DNA of 64,000 nucleotides from Gammaproteobacteria bacterium. GTDB taxonomy: Bacteria; Pseudomonadota; Gammaproteobacteria; Pseudomonadales; Halieaceae. Below are positions 18,100 through 29,200 of the stretch, in pieces. The notes under the pieces were generated by a model. The model had not been told where the DNA came from and did not search any database. It saw only the letters and a program-made list of their open reading frames with translations. The position numbers were made by a program, and so were the translations under genes. The first letter of the stretch is position 1; each line of letters begins with the position of its first letter. Where the stretch lies: contig JAHEKX010000007.1 in assembly GCA_024644535.1 (NCBI GenBank), positions 288,567-352,566 of the forward strand, written 5' to 3'.

Positions 18100-19491
18100 T
18101 TACTTTTTCTTTTTTACGTGCGCCATTAGCCGGCGTTTACGGCTAATTTGGCGCTGGGTCAGTTTGTTTTTCCGACCCGCATACGGGTTCTCTGTGGTAC
18201 GAAATTCAATTTTAATAGGCGTTCCTTCAATACCGAGTTCGCGCCGATAGACATTCTCCAGATAGCGCTCGTACGATGACGGCACTTTGGTAGTCTGGTT
18301 TCCATGCACTACAATACGCGGTGGATTTTGACCACCGGCGTGAGCGTAGCGCAGTTTAATCCGACGACCGTTCACCATTGGCGGCGGGTGATCCGATACC
18401 GCTCCTTCAAGAATACGGGTTAAGTAGTTGGTGCTAAGTTTCTGTGTCGCTGCTAAGTACGCCGTGTTAATCGCTTGATACAGATGCCCTACGCCACTAC
18501 CGTGCAAGGCCGATATGAAGTGCATCTGAGCGAACTCAACGAACTTCAAACGCCGTGATATCGAGTCCTTAATACGATCTTTCTGGTACTCATCTAAGCC
18601 ATCCCACTTGTTGATTACGACGACCAGGGCGCGTCCTGCCTCGATACAATGTCCCAGCAAATGCATATCCTGATCGACAATACCCTCATGCGCGTCCATC
18701 AATAACAGTACGACATTACTGTCATCTATCGCTTTCAGGGTTTTTACAATCGAGAATTTTTCGACGCTTTCGCGCACGTTTTTGCGCCGCCTAACACCGG
18801 CTGTATCAATTAGCGTGTAGTGCTCGCCTTCACGCTCAAAATCGATGTACACACTATCTCTCGTCGTGCCCGGATGATCGTAAACGACGACGCGCTCTTC
18901 GCCCAGCATTCGATTCACTAAAGTGGATTTGCCTACGTTAGGCCTGCCGACGATTGCGACCTTAATGCCGTGATCGAGTTCGGATTCGACATCCTCGTCT
19001 TCTGGGAATGGCGCTAAGACCTCTTCGATCATCGAGCGCACGCCCCTGTTATGGGACGCAGCAATGCGATACAACGGATCAATACCCAGAGCGTAAAAAT
19101 CGCCCATCGCGGTATCGCTGTTCATGCCATCGACTTTATTAACTACAATATGAAAAGGGATACTTTGGCGTCTTAACAGCCCGACTAACTCTTGATCTAC
19201 ACCGGTTAATCCGGCGCGAGCATCCAATATCAGCAAAACTATGTCAGCTTCCTCGGCTGCAGCCATAGACTGTTGCGCCATAGGCAAATCAATGCCGCCT
19301 TCATCGCCAGTGATACCACCGGTATCAATAATTACGTAAGGCCTTTCGCCGACTTTACCTTCACCATATTTGCGATCGCGCGTGAGCCCCGAAAAATCGG
19401 CCACTAACGCATCTCGAGAACGAGTCAACTGATTAAATAAAGTCGACTTCCCGACATTAGGACGCCCCATTAGGGCAATGACCGGTTTCAT
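18100..19491 (-). CDS. der: Ribosome-assembly GTPase Der (EngA)
   Basis: Essential GTPase with two tandem G domains acting on the 50S subunit. Both carry GRPNVGKST (near residues 8 and 180), DTGGI or DTAGVRR as G3 and NKVD or NKWD as G4. The C-terminal KH-like domain follows, with a basic tail ([21 protein letters not shown]). 463 aa is normal. Five bases separate it from bamB. Last gene of the housekeeping cluster on this strand. Confidence 0.97.
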   Translation of the reverse strand: MKPVIALMGRPNVGKSTLFNQLTRSRDALVADFSGLTRDRKYGEGKVGERPYVIIDTGGITGDEGGIDLPMAQQSMAAAEEADIVLLILDARAGLTGVDQELVGLLRRQSIPFHIVVNKVDGMNSDTAMGDFYALGIDPLYRIAASHNRGVRSMIEEVLAPFPEDEDVESELDHGIKVAIVGRPNVGKSTLVNRMLGEERVVVYDHPGTTRDSVYIDFEREGEHYTLIDTAGVRRRKNVRESVEKFSIVKTLKAIDDSNVVLLLMDAHEGIVDQDMHLLGHCIEAGRALVVVINKWDGLDEYQKDRIKDSISRRLKFVEFAQMHFISALHGSGVGHLYQAINTAYLAATQKLSTNYLTRILEGAVSDHPPPMVNGRRIKLRYAHAGGQNPPRIVVHGNQTTKVPSSYERYLENVYRRELGIEGTPIKIEFRTTENPYAGRKNKLTQRQISRKRRLMAHVKKKK

Positions 19492-19496
19492 TGGAT

Positions 19497-20669
19497 TTAA
19501 TCCTTGGCGCTGATCTCATAGGCGATCAACTTTCCTTTGTCGGTAAAGACGAAGAAGCGATTTCCCTGGCTAATAATATCCGCACGTGACGGATCACCGA
19601 GTTTCTCACGCCCGACAAAACGTCCGTCCACCTGAGACAGAACGTGTAGCATACCCTCAAAGTCGGTGAAGGCGAGATAACTCGCGACAGGTACCGGCTT
19701 GGTCGGCGCTCGATAGGACAAATCACTCTGCGCCCAACGTAACCCCTGACCATTGCGATAATAAGCCGATACTGTACCGTCTTGGTCGGCTACATAAACA
19801 TTACTAAAACCCTGCGAGACACCGTTAACACTGGACGCCTCTTGTTGCCATAACTTTCTGCCGGTACGCAGATCAGCTGCGACTAAATAACCCTGGTAGC
19901 TGGAGGCGTAGAACTCATTGGCTATGATCTCCATAGCGCCATCGATATCGACCATTCGCTCGATTTCAGACCGACCCTGCGCGATTGCGACACGGAGTTC
20001 CCACTCGACACTCCCTTTTTCGACATCGAATGCGACGACGCGCCCGTTCGCAAAGCCCACATACGCGGTACCATCGCGTAAAATGGGCGTAGATGTCCCG
20101 CGAATTGTTAACACCGGCACATTACTGTCATAAGACCATAACAGGTCGCCCGATTGGGCATCTAAGCCTTGTGCACGGCCATCGTAGGTTTGGACAACAA
20201 CCACTCGGCCATCCGATTGCGGTGCCGAGAGTACCTCTCCTCGTAACGTTTGCCGCCAAATTACTGAGCCATCGGCGGTGTCTAATGCCAACACTTGCCC
20301 CTCGGAGGTACCTACAAACAATCGATTATCTCTAACACCCACGCCACCTGAAACACTCTGGTCCAGCTCTTGCCGCCAAATACGTTTGCCAGAGCTTAAT
20401 TGCAAAGACACGATCTCACCCTCATTGGATGCGGCGTAGATCCGGTCATCTTGAATAGCGGGCGTTAAGCGATATAAACCATCGCCTTGGCCATTGCCAA
20501 CGCTTTCGCTCCAAAGCTTTTTCAGCCTGACTGCTTCGGTAATTTTTTGCAGCTCAGCGGGTTGGTTCACCTCTTCATCATCTAGCGAAAACCAACCTGA
20601 GACTGTAGAACACCCCGTGGTGGTCGCTATTAGAGCAATTGCAACACCGCGTTTCAGCATCAAAAACAT
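19497..20669 (-). CDS. bamB: Outer-membrane assembly lipoprotein BamB
   Basis: Lipoprotein of the BAM complex that folds outer-membrane proteins. Signal peptide with lipobox TTTGC, Cys near residue 20, then an eight-bladed PQQ-type propeller with recurring units such as [28 protein letters not shown] and [10 protein letters not shown]. 390 aa is the family length. ATG at 20669 with GGAGAG upstream; a second ATG at 20660 is possible. Lies between yfgM and der as in E. coli and Pseudomonas. Confidence 0.95.
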   Translation of the reverse strand: MFLMLKRGVAIALIATTTGCSTVSGWFSLDDEEVNQPAELQKITEAVRLKKLWSESVGNGQGDGLYRLTPAIQDDRIYAASNEGEIVSLQLSSGKRIWRQELDQSVSGGVGVRDNRLFVGTSEGQVLALDTADGSVIWRQTLRGEVLSAPQSDGRVVVVQTYDGRAQGLDAQSGDLLWSYDSNVPVLTIRGTSTPILRDGTAYVGFANGRVVAFDVEKGSVEWELRVAIAQGRSEIERMVDIDGAMEIIANEFYASSYQGYLVAADLRTGRKLWQQEASSVNGVSQGFSNVYVADQDGTVSAYYRNGQGLRWAQSDLSYRAPTKPVPVASYLAFTDFEGMLHVLSQVDGRFVGREKLGDPSRADIISQGNRFFVFTDKGKLIAYEISAKD

Positions 20670-20671
20670 GG

Positions 20672-21355
20672 TTACTCTCCGCTAGCCAATGGGCTTGAAT
20701 TGCTATTCTGACGCGCATTGACAAAGGCCAACTTGGTTTCTAGGTCTGCTCGCAGATCACCATTTTCGTCAGCGACAACCGCCAGGGAAAGCGCTTCAGA
20801 TGCCAAGGCATATTGCTCTTGAACAATATAAATGTCGGCTTTTGCTTGCCATGCCGCGGCAGCAATGGGTGTGTTTTCGAGAGAGCTGAGCGCCTGCAAC
20901 GCTTGCTCAATGTCGCCCAAAGAGGCTTGCAATCGGGCGCGGCGCAGCTTCACTATTGAGTACATAGCAGAATCATCCGCTACGCTCGCTTCCAGAGCCT
21001 GCAGAGCAACCAATGCTTCTTGTGAGCGGCCTTGCGACACCCAGCTAGATATCTGTAACAGTTGACCCAGCTTAGAGTAGCCCGTACTGGCATAATCTTC
21101 TGTTAGCGCGGCAGCTAACTCGTCGAGACGAACTTTATCGGCATCGCTATTAAGGTCCCGCGAACTCAGAGAAATAAGCTCTTGATAAATACCTGAGGCT
21201 GCCTCGGCTTGCGTCGCTTGTCGAGCTTGCCAGCTCTGCCAGCCGACGCTTCCTATTACGCCAATAACGACGGCGGCGACGACGCCCTTACCGTTTTCAT
21301 TCCACCATCGCTTAATGGCTTCTACTTGTTCTTCTTCCGTTCTGTAAGCGTCCAC
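20672..21355 (-). CDS. yfgM: YfgM-family membrane-anchored TPR protein (periplasmic chaperone partner)
   Basis: Inner-membrane protein with a short cytosolic N-terminus (DAYRTEEEQVEAIKRWWNENGK), one helix (GVVAAVVIGVIGSVGW) and a periplasmic TPR-like helical domain. The track start at 21469 runs back into hisS; the GTG at 21355 with AAGGGA upstream gives 227 aa, close to E. coli YfgM (206). In E. coli it works with SecYEG and PpiD. Position between hisS and bamB confirms the assignment. Confidence 0.9.
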   Translation of the reverse strand: MDAYRTEEEQVEAIKRWWNENGKGVVAAVVIGVIGSVGWQSWQARQATQAEAASGIYQELISLSSRDLNSDADKVRLDELAAALTEDYASTGYSKLGQLLQISSWVSQGRSQEALVALQALEASVADDSAMYSIVKLRRARLQASLGDIEQALQALSSLENTPIAAAAWQAKADIYIVQEQYALASEALSLAVVADENGDLRADLETKLAFVNARQNSNSSPLASGE

Positions 21356-21395
21356 TGTTTTTCCCTTTCGCTTGTTGGCGGCTAAGGCCGCTACT

Positions 21396-22670
21396 CTACA
21401 TGGTATTGCTGATTCGTTCGAGTTCTTGTGCGAGCAATGAGTTTGCCAGTGTGATCTGAGGCTCGTCATCGCGCAAAAACTTCAAGGTTACGGTATTGTT
21501 TTGAGCTTCCGTTTCGCCCCAGATCAATGCGACTTTGGCCCCGGATTTATCGGCGCGCTTCATTTGCGCCTTAAAACTGCCAGCGCCCGTATTCAGACGG
21601 ATATCAAACTGCGGCAGGCTACTGCGCAAGGCCTCTATCCCCGCAAAGCAAGCGCGCTCGCCTGCCTCGCCCACCCCGACACCAAAGGCTAAGGGTAAAG
21701 TACTGGGCGCCTCAATACCCTGAGCGCCAAGTAGTAAAAGTATGCGCTCAAGCCCCATCGCAAACCCCACGCCGGGTGTAGGCTTACCGCCCAACTGAGC
21801 CACCAGCCCGTCATAACGGCCACCAGCACAAATTGTTCCCTGTGCACCCAACTCGGTAGTCACCCACTCAAAAACAGTCTTGTTGTAATAATCTAAGCCG
21901 CGCACTAGGCGCGGGTTTACAGTGTAGGCTACCTTGGCACCGTCCAAGTAGGCTTTCAACCGAGCAAAGTCGTTTACGGATTCTTCATCTAGGAAGTCAT
22001 GTAAGTTAGGTGCGTTGGTCAAAAACTCTTGAGTCCGAGCATGTTTGCTATCTAATATGCGCAAGGGGTTAGTCTCTAAACGACGCTGACTATCTTCATC
22101 TAGTTCGCCTTTGAACGCACTTAAATAATCAACAAGTGCCGCCTTATAGGCAGCCCGAGCCTCAAGACTACCAATACTGTTTAACTGCAGTTGGACAGCG
22201 TCGGCTACGCCCAAATCTCGCCACAAACGCGCACTTAGCGCGATCAATTCAGCATCCGCATCGGGCGTGGCGACGCCAAAGGCCTCAAGCCCTATCTGTT
22301 GAAACTGTCGCAAACGGCCCTTCTGTGGACGCTCGTGGCGAAACATTGGTCCCCGGTACCAAAGTCGTTGAGGCGTCGATATCAGGTTATGTTGAACAGC
22401 CGCACGAACACAACCCGCAGTGCCCTCGGGTCGCAATGTCAACGAATCTCCGTTGCGATCGGCAAAGGTGTACATTTCTTTCTCGACGATATCGGTCACT
22501 TCACCAATAGAGCGAGCAAAAAGATGCGTCGACTCCAATATTGGCATGCGAATTTCTTGGTAGCCATAAGACTGCACCAGGTCCTGGACCTTTCGTTCCA
22601 ACCACTGCCAAGACCCAGTATCCACGGGCAAAGTGTCTGGCATGCCGCGAATGGCTTGCAGAGTTTTCAT
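21396..22670 (-). CDS. hisS: Histidyl-tRNA synthetase
   Basis: Class II aminoacyl-tRNA synthetase, 424 aa as usual. Motif 1 lies in the [12 protein letters not shown] region and motif 2 in [22 protein letters not shown]. The histidine-specific segments are [17 protein letters not shown] and [28 protein letters not shown]. The anticodon-binding domain forms the last ~100 residues. Position between ispG and yfgM matches other gammaproteobacteria. Confidence 0.97.
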   Translation of the reverse strand: MKTLQAIRGMPDTLPVDTGSWQWLERKVQDLVQSYGYQEIRMPILESTHLFARSIGEVTDIVEKEMYTFADRNGDSLTLRPEGTAGCVRAAVQHNLISTPQRLWYRGPMFRHERPQKGRLRQFQQIGLEAFGVATPDADAELIALSARLWRDLGVADAVQLQLNSIGSLEARAAYKAALVDYLSAFKGELDEDSQRRLETNPLRILDSKHARTQEFLTNAPNLHDFLDEESVNDFARLKAYLDGAKVAYTVNPRLVRGLDYYNKTVFEWVTTELGAQGTICAGGRYDGLVAQLGGKPTPGVGFAMGLERILLLLGAQGIEAPSTLPLAFGVGVGEAGERACFAGIEALRSSLPQFDIRLNTGAGSFKAQMKRADKSGAKVALIWGETEAQNNTVTLKFLRDDEPQITLANSLLAQELERISNTM

Positions 22671-22682
22671 AAGGTTTACCTA

Positions 22683-23807
22683 CTAATTCTTCGCAATAAT
22701 ATTAGCTTCAGCTGCGGCTGTACTTTGCGCCAGCTCGTTTGCCTTGGCGCGGATGACTTGCTCCAAGTGGTCCACAAAATCCTTGTTGTCGACTTTATGA
22801 TTGGGCTTGCCGTCCAAATAAATCAGATTATTGGGGCTAGCGCCCGTCAACCCCACATCGGCTTCTCTTGCTTCGCCTGGGCCATTAACCACGCAACCGA
22901 TAACCGCAACATCCATGGGCTGCCTTATGTCTTCCAGCCGCATTTCAAGCTCATTCATCGTCGCTATCACGTCGAAGTTTTGGCGCGAACAGCTTGGACA
23001 GGCAATAAAGTTGATACCATTACTACGCAGCTTCAGACTTTTCAGAATATCAAAGCCCACTTTGACTTCTTGTACTGGGTCAGCCGCAAGTGAAATGCGA
23101 ATGGTGTCCCCAATACCCTCCATCAACAAAAGGCCAAGCCCAATAGCTGACTTTACCGTGCCGTTGCGAAAGCCTCCAGCTTCAGTAATGCCTAGGTGCA
23201 GAGGCTGATCTATTTTTTTTGCCAACAGGCGGTATGCGTCTACTGCCATAAAAACGTCAGACGCTTTAACACTGACTTTGAAGTCCGGGTAATTAAACCG
23301 GTCTAGCAGTTCGACGTGGTTCATAGCCGACTCAACCAGAGCTTCGGCTGTTGGCTCGCCATACTTGCGCTGAAGTTCTTTGCCCAAAGACCCTGCGTTT
23401 ACGCCAATGCGAATCGGAATACCTTTATCTCGCGCCGAATGGATAACCTCTTGCACCTTCTCCATTCGCCCAATATTGCCCGGATTAATACGCAAGCAGT
23501 CAACCCCGTACTCTGCGACAGCCAGTGCAATTTGGTGGTCAAAATGGATGTCTGCAACCAAGGGGACGTCAACTTGCTGACGGATTCTTTTAAACGCCTG
23601 CGCCGCGTCCATAGTTGGAACAGAGACGCGAACAATATCGGCACCCGCATCTGCAATCGCTTGAATCTGCGCAACGGTTGCGTCAACGTCGCAAGTTTCG
23701 GTGTTGGTCATGCTTTGCACACTAATCGGTGCATCGCCGCCCACCGGCACTTTGCCCACCCAAATCTTGCGGCTTTGACGACGAACTATCGGGCTAGGTG
23801 CGTGCAT
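22683..23807 (-). CDS. ispG: 4-hydroxy-3-methylbut-2-enyl diphosphate synthase
   Basis: Iron-sulfur enzyme of the MEP isoprenoid pathway. 374 aa, with [26 protein letters not shown] near the start and [12 protein letters not shown]. The [4Fe-4S] cysteines are in [13 protein letters not shown] and [11 protein letters not shown]. Its ATG overlaps the pilW stop. In E. coli and Pseudomonas a rodZ gene lies between the two; here none is present. Confidence 0.97.
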   Translation of the reverse strand: MHAPSPIVRRQSRKIWVGKVPVGGDAPISVQSMTNTETCDVDATVAQIQAIADAGADIVRVSVPTMDAAQAFKRIRQQVDVPLVADIHFDHQIALAVAEYGVDCLRINPGNIGRMEKVQEVIHSARDKGIPIRIGVNAGSLGKELQRKYGEPTAEALVESAMNHVELLDRFNYPDFKVSVKASDVFMAVDAYRLLAKKIDQPLHLGITEAGGFRNGTVKSAIGLGLLLMEGIGDTIRISLAADPVQEVKVGFDILKSLKLRSNGINFIACPSCSRQNFDVIATMNELEMRLEDIRQPMDVAVIGCVVNGPGEAREADVGLTGASPNNLIYLDGKPNHKVDNKDFVDHLEQVIRAKANELAQSTAAAEANIIAKN

Positions 23808-24592
23808 TAGTTACCCTCTATCCCGTTAATACCCTGGATCCTGCGCTGTTCTTGCATGGCTCTCGCCTCGGGAGAATTTGGATATAAATTTTGTAGCGCA
23901 AGCTCTAGACTTGCTTGTTCATCTTGCAATTGCAAAGCTCTGGCAAGCTGAACGCCCGCCCACAAACCCGCAGCAGGCTGATTTTTGACCAAGTTACGAT
24001 AAGCAGAATAGTAACTCTGAGCAGTCAGATAGTCCCGCTGTTCTAACAAGAGCTGCGCCAAGGTCAGCAGAGCTAATGGGTTGCGAGCCTCCATCGTCAG
24101 CGCACGCTCCAAAGCTTCTATCGCTGATTCGGTTTTCCCCAATCGTGCTCGACATAAGCCCAGATTGGTAAAAGCCTGCGGACGCCCGCTGTACAAGGTA
24201 TCACGAATCACAATCTCTAATTCGACTTCCGCTTCGGCAAACCGCTGCTGCGCAAACAAAAACGCCGCATAATTATTGCGCGCACGAGATAGAGTTTTAT
24301 CCAGTAATAAGGCTTTTCGAAAGTTTTGCTCGGCTGAGTCAAACTCACCAGTCGATTGGTACACAAGCGCAAAAGCTTCGTAGACCTCGGCATTATTAGG
24401 GTCAATTTCCGCCGCTAATTTTAAATTGCGTTTGGCATTTTCCCAGTTACCCTGGCCGATGTAGGCGCGAGCCAACTCGACCCGCCGCTTCAGCGCAAGG
24501 TCGGGCACTTCCTTGTTGGTAAAGACCGTCTCGTTGGTCGTTACACAGCCCGCTAACAATAAAAGTGCGATGGCACCGACCAAAACCCGCAT
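23807..24592 (-). CDS. pilW: Type IV pilus biogenesis lipoprotein PilW/PilF
   Basis: Outer-membrane pilotin that assists secretin assembly for type IV pili. Signal peptide with lipobox LLAGC at residue ~16, then at least five TPR units ([32 protein letters not shown] and so on). 261 aa fits. Same place as pilF in Pseudomonas, between rlmN and ispG. The start overlaps the rlmN stop (TAATG). No other pilus gene is in the window, so its activity here rests on homology. Confidence 0.9.
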   Translation of the reverse strand: MRVLVGAIALLLLAGCVTTNETVFTNKEVPDLALKRRVELARAYIGQGNWENAKRNLKLAAEIDPNNAEVYEAFALVYQSTGEFDSAEQNFRKALLLDKTLSRARNNYAAFLFAQQRFAEAEVELEIVIRDTLYSGRPQAFTNLGLCRARLGKTESAIEALERALTMEARNPLALLTLAQLLLEQRDYLTAQSYYSAYRNLVKNQPAAGLWAGVQLARALQLQDEQASLELALQNLYPNSPEARAMQEQRRIQGINGIEGN

Positions 24593-25746
24593 TAGCTCAC
24601 CTCTACGACATCAAGTTGACCTTCCAATGCCGCCCGGTGTCGTTGCGACCGCTTAGTCCTGTCGACAACATCACCCACTAACTGCCCGCACGCAGCGCTG
24701 ATATCGTCCCCTCGCGTGGTTCGCACGGTGACAATAAAGCCGGCATCAATCAACACTTGCCAAAATCTAGACACGGCGTTACCACTGGGTCGCTGATAGG
24801 AAGACCCCGGGAAAGTATTAAATGGTATCAAGTTGATTTTACAGGGGAAATGTTTCAGTAAAACAGCCAACTCTTTGGCATGCTCTACCTGATCATTGAC
24901 GCCTGCAATCAGCGTGTACTCTATCGTGACGACTCGCTTTCGATCGTTTTGTGCATCCAAATACCGTTGTGCGCTAGCCAGTAATTCTGCGATTGGATAT
25001 TTTTTATTAATCGGAACCAGCTGATTCCGTAAAGCATCATTAGGAGCATGCAATGACACTGCGAGACTGACACAACTTACCTCGGCCAGTTTATCCAGCG
25101 CTGGAACGACACCTGAAGTACTGAGTGTTACACGGCGTTTTGATAAACCGTACGCCAAATCGTCCATCATGAGATCCATGGACGAGACCACGGCATCAAA
25201 ATTTAGCAACGGCTCGCCCATGCCCATCATGACTACATTAGTCACGACTCGGTCACTACCGGGTTGGAATGCGTTAAAGGAATCAATCGCAAGCCAGACC
25301 TGACCGATAATATCTGATGCGGAAAGATCGCGCTCAAAACCCTGCTTGCCGGTCGAACAAAAACTGCAATCCAAACTGCACCCGACCTGAGAGGACACAC
25401 ATAGGGTCGCACGGTCTCCGTCAGGAATAAGAACTGACTCGACCAAACCGCCCTCTATCGAACGAATTAGCCACTTGCGAGTACCGTCGACTGAATCATG
25501 ACGACTGACCACCTCAGGTGGCTGAACGCAAGCGCGCTCTTTAAGCATAGTCCGAAGTGCTTTTGATAAATTGGTCATGGCGTCAAAATCACATACGCCA
25601 TGATGATGAATCCATTTCATTACCTGCTGAGCTCGAAAAGATTTCTCTCCGAGCTCAGCAAAAAACGCTTCCATCTGCACACGGGTCAACCCGAGCAAGT
25701 TCACTCGAAAATCGCGACCATCAAAAGGAAGCGCTTCAGTACTCAT
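24592..25746 (-). CDS. rlmN: Dual-specificity 23S rRNA/tRNA m2A methyltransferase RlmN
   Basis: Radical-SAM enzyme methylating A2503 of 23S rRNA and A37 of some tRNAs. 384 aa. The radical-SAM CxxxCxxC motif is in [17 protein letters not shown] near residue 125; GMGEPLLNF and the C-terminal [15 protein letters not shown] contain the SAM-binding and catalytic cysteine segments. Overlaps ndk upstream and pilW downstream by one to four bases each, so one operon. Confidence 0.97.
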   Translation of the reverse strand: MSTEALPFDGRDFRVNLLGLTRVQMEAFFAELGEKSFRAQQVMKWIHHHGVCDFDAMTNLSKALRTMLKERACVQPPEVVSRHDSVDGTRKWLIRSIEGGLVESVLIPDGDRATLCVSSQVGCSLDCSFCSTGKQGFERDLSASDIIGQVWLAIDSFNAFQPGSDRVVTNVVMMGMGEPLLNFDAVVSSMDLMMDDLAYGLSKRRVTLSTSGVVPALDKLAEVSCVSLAVSLHAPNDALRNQLVPINKKYPIAELLASAQRYLDAQNDRKRVVTIEYTLIAGVNDQVEHAKELAVLLKHFPCKINLIPFNTFPGSSYQRPSGNAVSRFWQVLIDAGFIVTVRTTRGDDISAACGQLVGDVVDRTKRSQRHRAALEGQLDVVEVS

Positions 25747-26174
25747 TAGGCGCGATCACACAGTTCCGTTTGCGCGAAAAAATAGTTGATTTCACGTTCG
25801 GCTGATGCCGGCGAATCTGAACCATGAACTGCGTTGGCGTCAATTGATTGAGCGAAGTCCGCGCGAATGGTGCCTGCCGCCGCTTCTTTCGGATTGGTCG
25901 CGCCCATCAATTCGCGGTTTTTCATGACGGCGTTCTCACCCTCTAGCACCTGAACCATAACAGGACCAGATGTCATGAACTCGATCAGGTCTGGAAAAAA
26001 CCCACGCTCTTTGTGCTCGGCGTAAAACCCGCCCGCGGTAGCATCGGTCAAACGCACCATTTTAGCGGCAACAATTTTTAAGCCGTTAGATTCAAAACGA
26101 GAGTAAATCTCGCCGATGACGTTTTTTCCGACCGCATCGGGTTTAACGATAGATAAAGTGCGTTGTACTGCCAT
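25746..26174 (-). CDS. ndk: Nucleoside diphosphate kinase
   Basis: Balances NTP and dNTP pools by phosphate transfer. 142 aa with [11 protein letters not shown] at the start and the active-site histidine in NAVHGSDS near residue 117. The track start at 26177 is a TTG directly before the ATG at 26174, which I use. It follows the iscS stop by about 140 bp, the usual place of ndk after the isc operon in Pseudomonas. Confidence 0.97.
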   Translation of the reverse strand: MAVQRTLSIVKPDAVGKNVIGEIYSRFESNGLKIVAAKMVRLTDATAGGFYAEHKERGFFPDLIEFMTSGPVMVQVLEGENAVMKNRELMGATNPKEAAAGTIRADFAQSIDANAVHGSDSPASAEREINYFFAQTELCDRA

Positions 26175-26209
26175 CAATACTACTCCAAGTCGTGTTATTC
26201 AATATCGGG

Positions 26210-26226
26210 CTCGGGAGCATCCCGAG
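26210..26226. other. Hairpin in the ndk leader
   Basis: CTCGGGA-GCA-TCCCGAG is a perfect 7-bp stem with a 3-base loop, between iscS and ndk on the minus strand. It has no T run, so it is either a weak attenuator or a leader structure. A perfect TATAAT hexamer (minus strand, 26237-26242) lies just upstream of it, but without a recognisable -35 box. Confidence 0.4.
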
Positions 26227-26312
26227 TTGGGCGCATATTATACGGACTTTAGCCTCATCGCGCATCTTAACACTCTGGTTTTTTTACCACTCTCAGCCCC
26301 TAATTTTCTTCG

Positions 26313-27473
26313 CTAATCCAAGGGGTTACCGCGTAACATTTTAAGCGTTATCACAAGCTCGTCGATCGCGACATCGATGTCTTCGCGGGTGGTAGCGCGC
26401 CCAAGACTAAAACGAAGAGCGCTATCCGAACGGGCACGACCTGCGCCAATACCCAACAGCACGTGTGACGGCTTCATGACCGCCGAGTTACACGCTGACC
26501 CCGAAGAAATCGCTATACCAACCAGTGCAGACAGCAGCGCCTCACCCTCTACGCCATCGAAAGACACATTAGCGGCCTGCGGTAACCGCGTCTTTAAACT
26601 ACCGTTTAGTGTTGCACCCTCAATATCGAGCAAACGCTGGGTCATATAGCGACCCAAGTGGTCGTAGTGTGATTGATCCTCATCCCAGCGATCTTCGGCA
26701 AGCCTTGCCGCAGCACCAAAACCGGCAATCTGATGCGTGGGCAATGTCCCACTGCGAAACCCGCGCTCGTGGCCACCACCATGCACTTGAGCCACCGGGG
26801 CCGGCGTTACGCCCTTGCGGACGAACAAGGCACCGATGCCCTTGGGACCGTAGAACTTGTGCGCCGAGAGCGACAGTAAGTCGACTGGCACATCCGCTAA
26901 ATCAATCAACAATTTCCCTGCGGCCTGGGCTGCATCGACATGCAACAACACGCCTTTCGACTTAAGCAACTGCCCGATTTCTTTTATCGGGTTAATCGTA
27001 CCAAGCTCATTGTTAACCCACATAATCGAGACCAGTCTGGTATCTGCACGCAGCGATCGTTCCAGAACGCCGATATCGACCAAGCCCTCTTTCGTGGCGG
27101 GCAAAAACGACACGCCAACCCCTTTACGCTGCAGGTAATTAGCTGGGTCTAAAACGGCTTTATGCTCAATGGCACTGGTCACAAAATGGCCCGAAAAATT
27201 TAGGGCCTCAAACACGCCTTTAATCGCAAGGTTATTGGCCTCGGTTGCACCGGAGGTAAAAATAATCTCGCGCGGATCGGCACCAATAAGATCTGCAACT
27301 GCACCTCTAGCAACTTCTACACGATGCTCGGCCTGCCAGCCATACACGTGAGTGCGCGATGCCGGATTACCAAAATCACCTGACTCATCAAGACAGCTCA
27401 TCATTGCATCCCTGACCTCGGGCGCAATTGGCGTCGTCGCTAAATAATCTAAGTAAATCGGTTTGTTACTCAT
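26313..27473 (-). CDS. iscS: Cysteine desulfurase, IscS type
   Basis: PLP enzyme that takes sulfur from cysteine for Fe-S clusters and tRNA thiolation. The ATG at 27473 (MSNKPIYLDYLATTP) overlaps the trmJ end and gives 386 aa; the track start at 27512 is inside trmJ. The PLP lysine is in SLSAHKFYGPKGIG near residue 205, the HGGGHERGFRSGT segment follows, and the catalytic cysteine is in SSGSACNS near 325. The short C-terminus lacks the extra residues of E. coli IscS. No iscR, iscU, iscA, hscBA or fdx is present around it. Confidence 0.88.
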   Translation of the reverse strand: MSNKPIYLDYLATTPIAPEVRDAMMSCLDESGDFGNPASRTHVYGWQAEHRVEVARGAVADLIGADPREIIFTSGATEANNLAIKGVFEALNFSGHFVTSAIEHKAVLDPANYLQRKGVGVSFLPATKEGLVDIGVLERSLRADTRLVSIMWVNNELGTINPIKEIGQLLKSKGVLLHVDAAQAAGKLLIDLADVPVDLLSLSAHKFYGPKGIGALFVRKGVTPAPVAQVHGGGHERGFRSGTLPTHQIAGFGAAARLAEDRWDEDQSHYDHLGRYMTQRLLDIEGATLNGSLKTRLPQAANVSFDGVEGEALLSALVGIAISSGSACNSAVMKPSHVLLGIGAGRARSDSALRFSLGRATTREDIDVAIDELVITLKMLRGNPLD

Positions 27474-28242
27474 GTTCGTCCGTCTTCTGCTGGAGTTCCG
27501 CACGAAGTGCACTACGCTCGAAAACCACCCTTTGCGTGCCCGTCAACATGCCCCTTAAAATGTTCAGCTCCATCTCATCGATCCGCATGCGGTTGTATAG
27601 CCGCTGCAATCGGGTCATCAGCTGACGCGGCGCCTCGGGATCTAGGAATTCTATGTCTATCAAAGTTTGCTCTAAATGTTCGTAAAAACGCTGCATCGCC
27701 TCTTTCGTCGCAAACGGCGCATCCCATTCCTCATCGGCAAGCACGGGCAACTTGTCGTACAGGGCCTGCATTCGCAGCTCGTAGCACAAGATCTGGACCG
27801 CCATGGCGAGGTTTAGCGAACGGTAAGCATCATCCGTTGGGACATTCACATGCAGATCACACAACTGCAGCTCATCGTTCGTTAGCCCTCTGTCCTCACG
27901 CCCAAACAGCATCGCGACCTGCCCTTTAGCAGACTCACTTCGAATTTGAACTGCCGCGCGGCGCGAGTCTAATATCGGCCACGGGATGCGCCGCTCACGA
28001 GCGCTCGTACCCACGACAAAATGACAGTCCGCAATAGCTTCCTCGACACTCGATACGACCCTGGTGGTGTCTAAAATATTGGCCGCGGAAGCCGCACGCC
28101 AAGTCGCCTCCTCGTCGGGGAAGCGTCGGGGCTTAACCAACACTAAGTTCGTAAACCCCATGTTTTTCATGGCGCGTGCAACACCACCGATATTTCCAGG
28201 ATGCGATGGCTCTACCAAAACAACACGGACAGACTCAAACAT
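27466..28242 (-). CDS. trmJ: tRNA (cytidine/uridine-2'-O)-methyltransferase TrmJ
   Basis: SPOUT-class enzyme that methylates position 32 of tRNAs. 258 aa. SpoU motifs: VRVVLVEPSHPGNIGGVARAMKNMGF at the start, AMLFGREDRGLTNDE near residue 110 and VPTDDAYRSLNLAMAVQI near 130 forming the knot. The C-terminal helical extension (140-240) is typical of TrmJ. Divergent from suhB, as in Pseudomonas; its end overlaps iscS. Confidence 0.95.
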   Translation of the reverse strand: MFESVRVVLVEPSHPGNIGGVARAMKNMGFTNLVLVKPRRFPDEEATWRAASAANILDTTRVVSSVEEAIADCHFVVGTSARERRIPWPILDSRRAAVQIRSESAKGQVAMLFGREDRGLTNDELQLCDLHVNVPTDDAYRSLNLAMAVQILCYELRMQALYDKLPVLADEEWDAPFATKEAMQRFYEHLEQTLIDIEFLDPEAPRQLMTRLQRLYNRMRIDEMELNILRGMLTGTQRVVFERSALRAELQQKTDEHE

Positions 28243-28349
28243 TACATTTCTCGCTACTAAATTAGTGACAAAGTGTACCAGTTTTCTCCGTGCGAAGGAG
28301 CAGTAGCACTGGTATACTCGCCCGCTTAATTCAGCAGGACCCTAATACC

Positions 28350-29150
28350 ATGGAACCAATGGTTAGTATTGCCTTGCGCGCAGCTCGCAAGGCCGGCGAT
28401 ATGATCGCTCGCGCGGCAGATGAACTCGACCGCCTTCCAATCGACAGCAAAGGCACCAATGACTTCGTTTCGGAAGTCGATCGAAACTCAGAAAGAGAAA
28501 TTATTCAACAGCTGGCAAAAACCTATCCTGATCACGCGTTCCTCGGAGAAGAGTCGGGCAGAACTGGTCCTGAAGACGCCGAGTACGTCTGGATTATCGA
28601 CCCGCTAGACGGAACCACCAATTATATAAGAGGCATTCCTCACTACGCAGTCTCGATTGCCTGCACCTACAAGGGAAAACTCGAACACGCGGTTATTCAC
28701 AACCCCGTTTTACGCGAAGAATTTACCGCCTCTCGAGGTCGCGGGGCACAGTTTAACGGCCGCAGAATCCGCGTCTCCAACACACAGGGCTTAGAGTCGG
28801 CCTTAGTGGGCACAGGCATTCCATTTAAGGGTCATTGTGCCGAGAATCTACCCAATTACTCGGCCACCTTGGCTGAAATAGCCTCTCGCAGCGCCGGAAT
28901 TCGACGTGCCGGGGCTGCCTCTTTGGACTTAGCCTACGTCGCCGCGGGACGTCTAGACGCGTTCTGGGAAATGGGACTAGCGCCGTGGGATATGGCGGCA
29001 GGTATACTCTTGGTGAAAGAAGCCGGCGGCCTGGTCAGCGACTTCGACGGCGGCGAGAAATTCATGGAGTCTGGCAATGTAGTTGCGGGCAACCCGCGCG
29101 CATTCAAATCTGTGTTGCAAATCGTCGCGTCCAAAGCTAAGGGGCACTAG
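28350..29150 (+). CDS. suhB: Inositol-1-monophosphatase family protein SuhB
   Basis: Mg2+-dependent phosphatase; in E. coli also a partner of rRNA antitermination complexes. 266 aa from the ATG at 28350; the track start at 28290 is upstream and less likely. Metal and catalytic motifs: GEESG near residue 67, IDPLDGTTNY near 84 and WDMAAGILLVKEAGG near 212. It is divergent from trmJ and shares the 107-bp intergenic region with it. Confidence 0.94.
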   Translation: MEPMVSIALRAARKAGDMIARAADELDRLPIDSKGTNDFVSEVDRNSEREIIQQLAKTYPDHAFLGEESGRTGPEDAEYVWIIDPLDGTTNYIRGIPHYAVSIACTYKGKLEHAVIHNPVLREEFTASRGRGAQFNGRRIRVSNTQGLESALVGTGIPFKGHCAENLPNYSATLAEIASRSAGIRRAGAASLDLAYVAAGRLDAFWEMGLAPWDMAAGILLVKEAGGLVSDFDGGEKFMESGNVVAGNPRAFKSVLQIVASKAKGH

Positions 29151-29160
29151 CAAGGAAATT

Positions 29161-29188
29161 GGGGCTCAGACCTAAAGGGGTCTGCCCC
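29161..29188. terminator. Hairpin between convergent suhB and secF
   Basis: GGGG-CT-CAGACC-TAAAGG-GGTCTG-CCCC pairs over ten bases with a two-base bulge. It sits between two convergent stops where a terminator is expected, but no clear T run follows on either strand, so the role is uncertain. Confidence 0.45.
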
Positions 29189-29200
29189 CATCGATTTAGC

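Noticed and set aside
22299-23093. 264-aa plus-strand ORF across hisS and ispG
   Set aside because: It lies antisense to two certain genes, shows no family motif and has shadow-like codon use.
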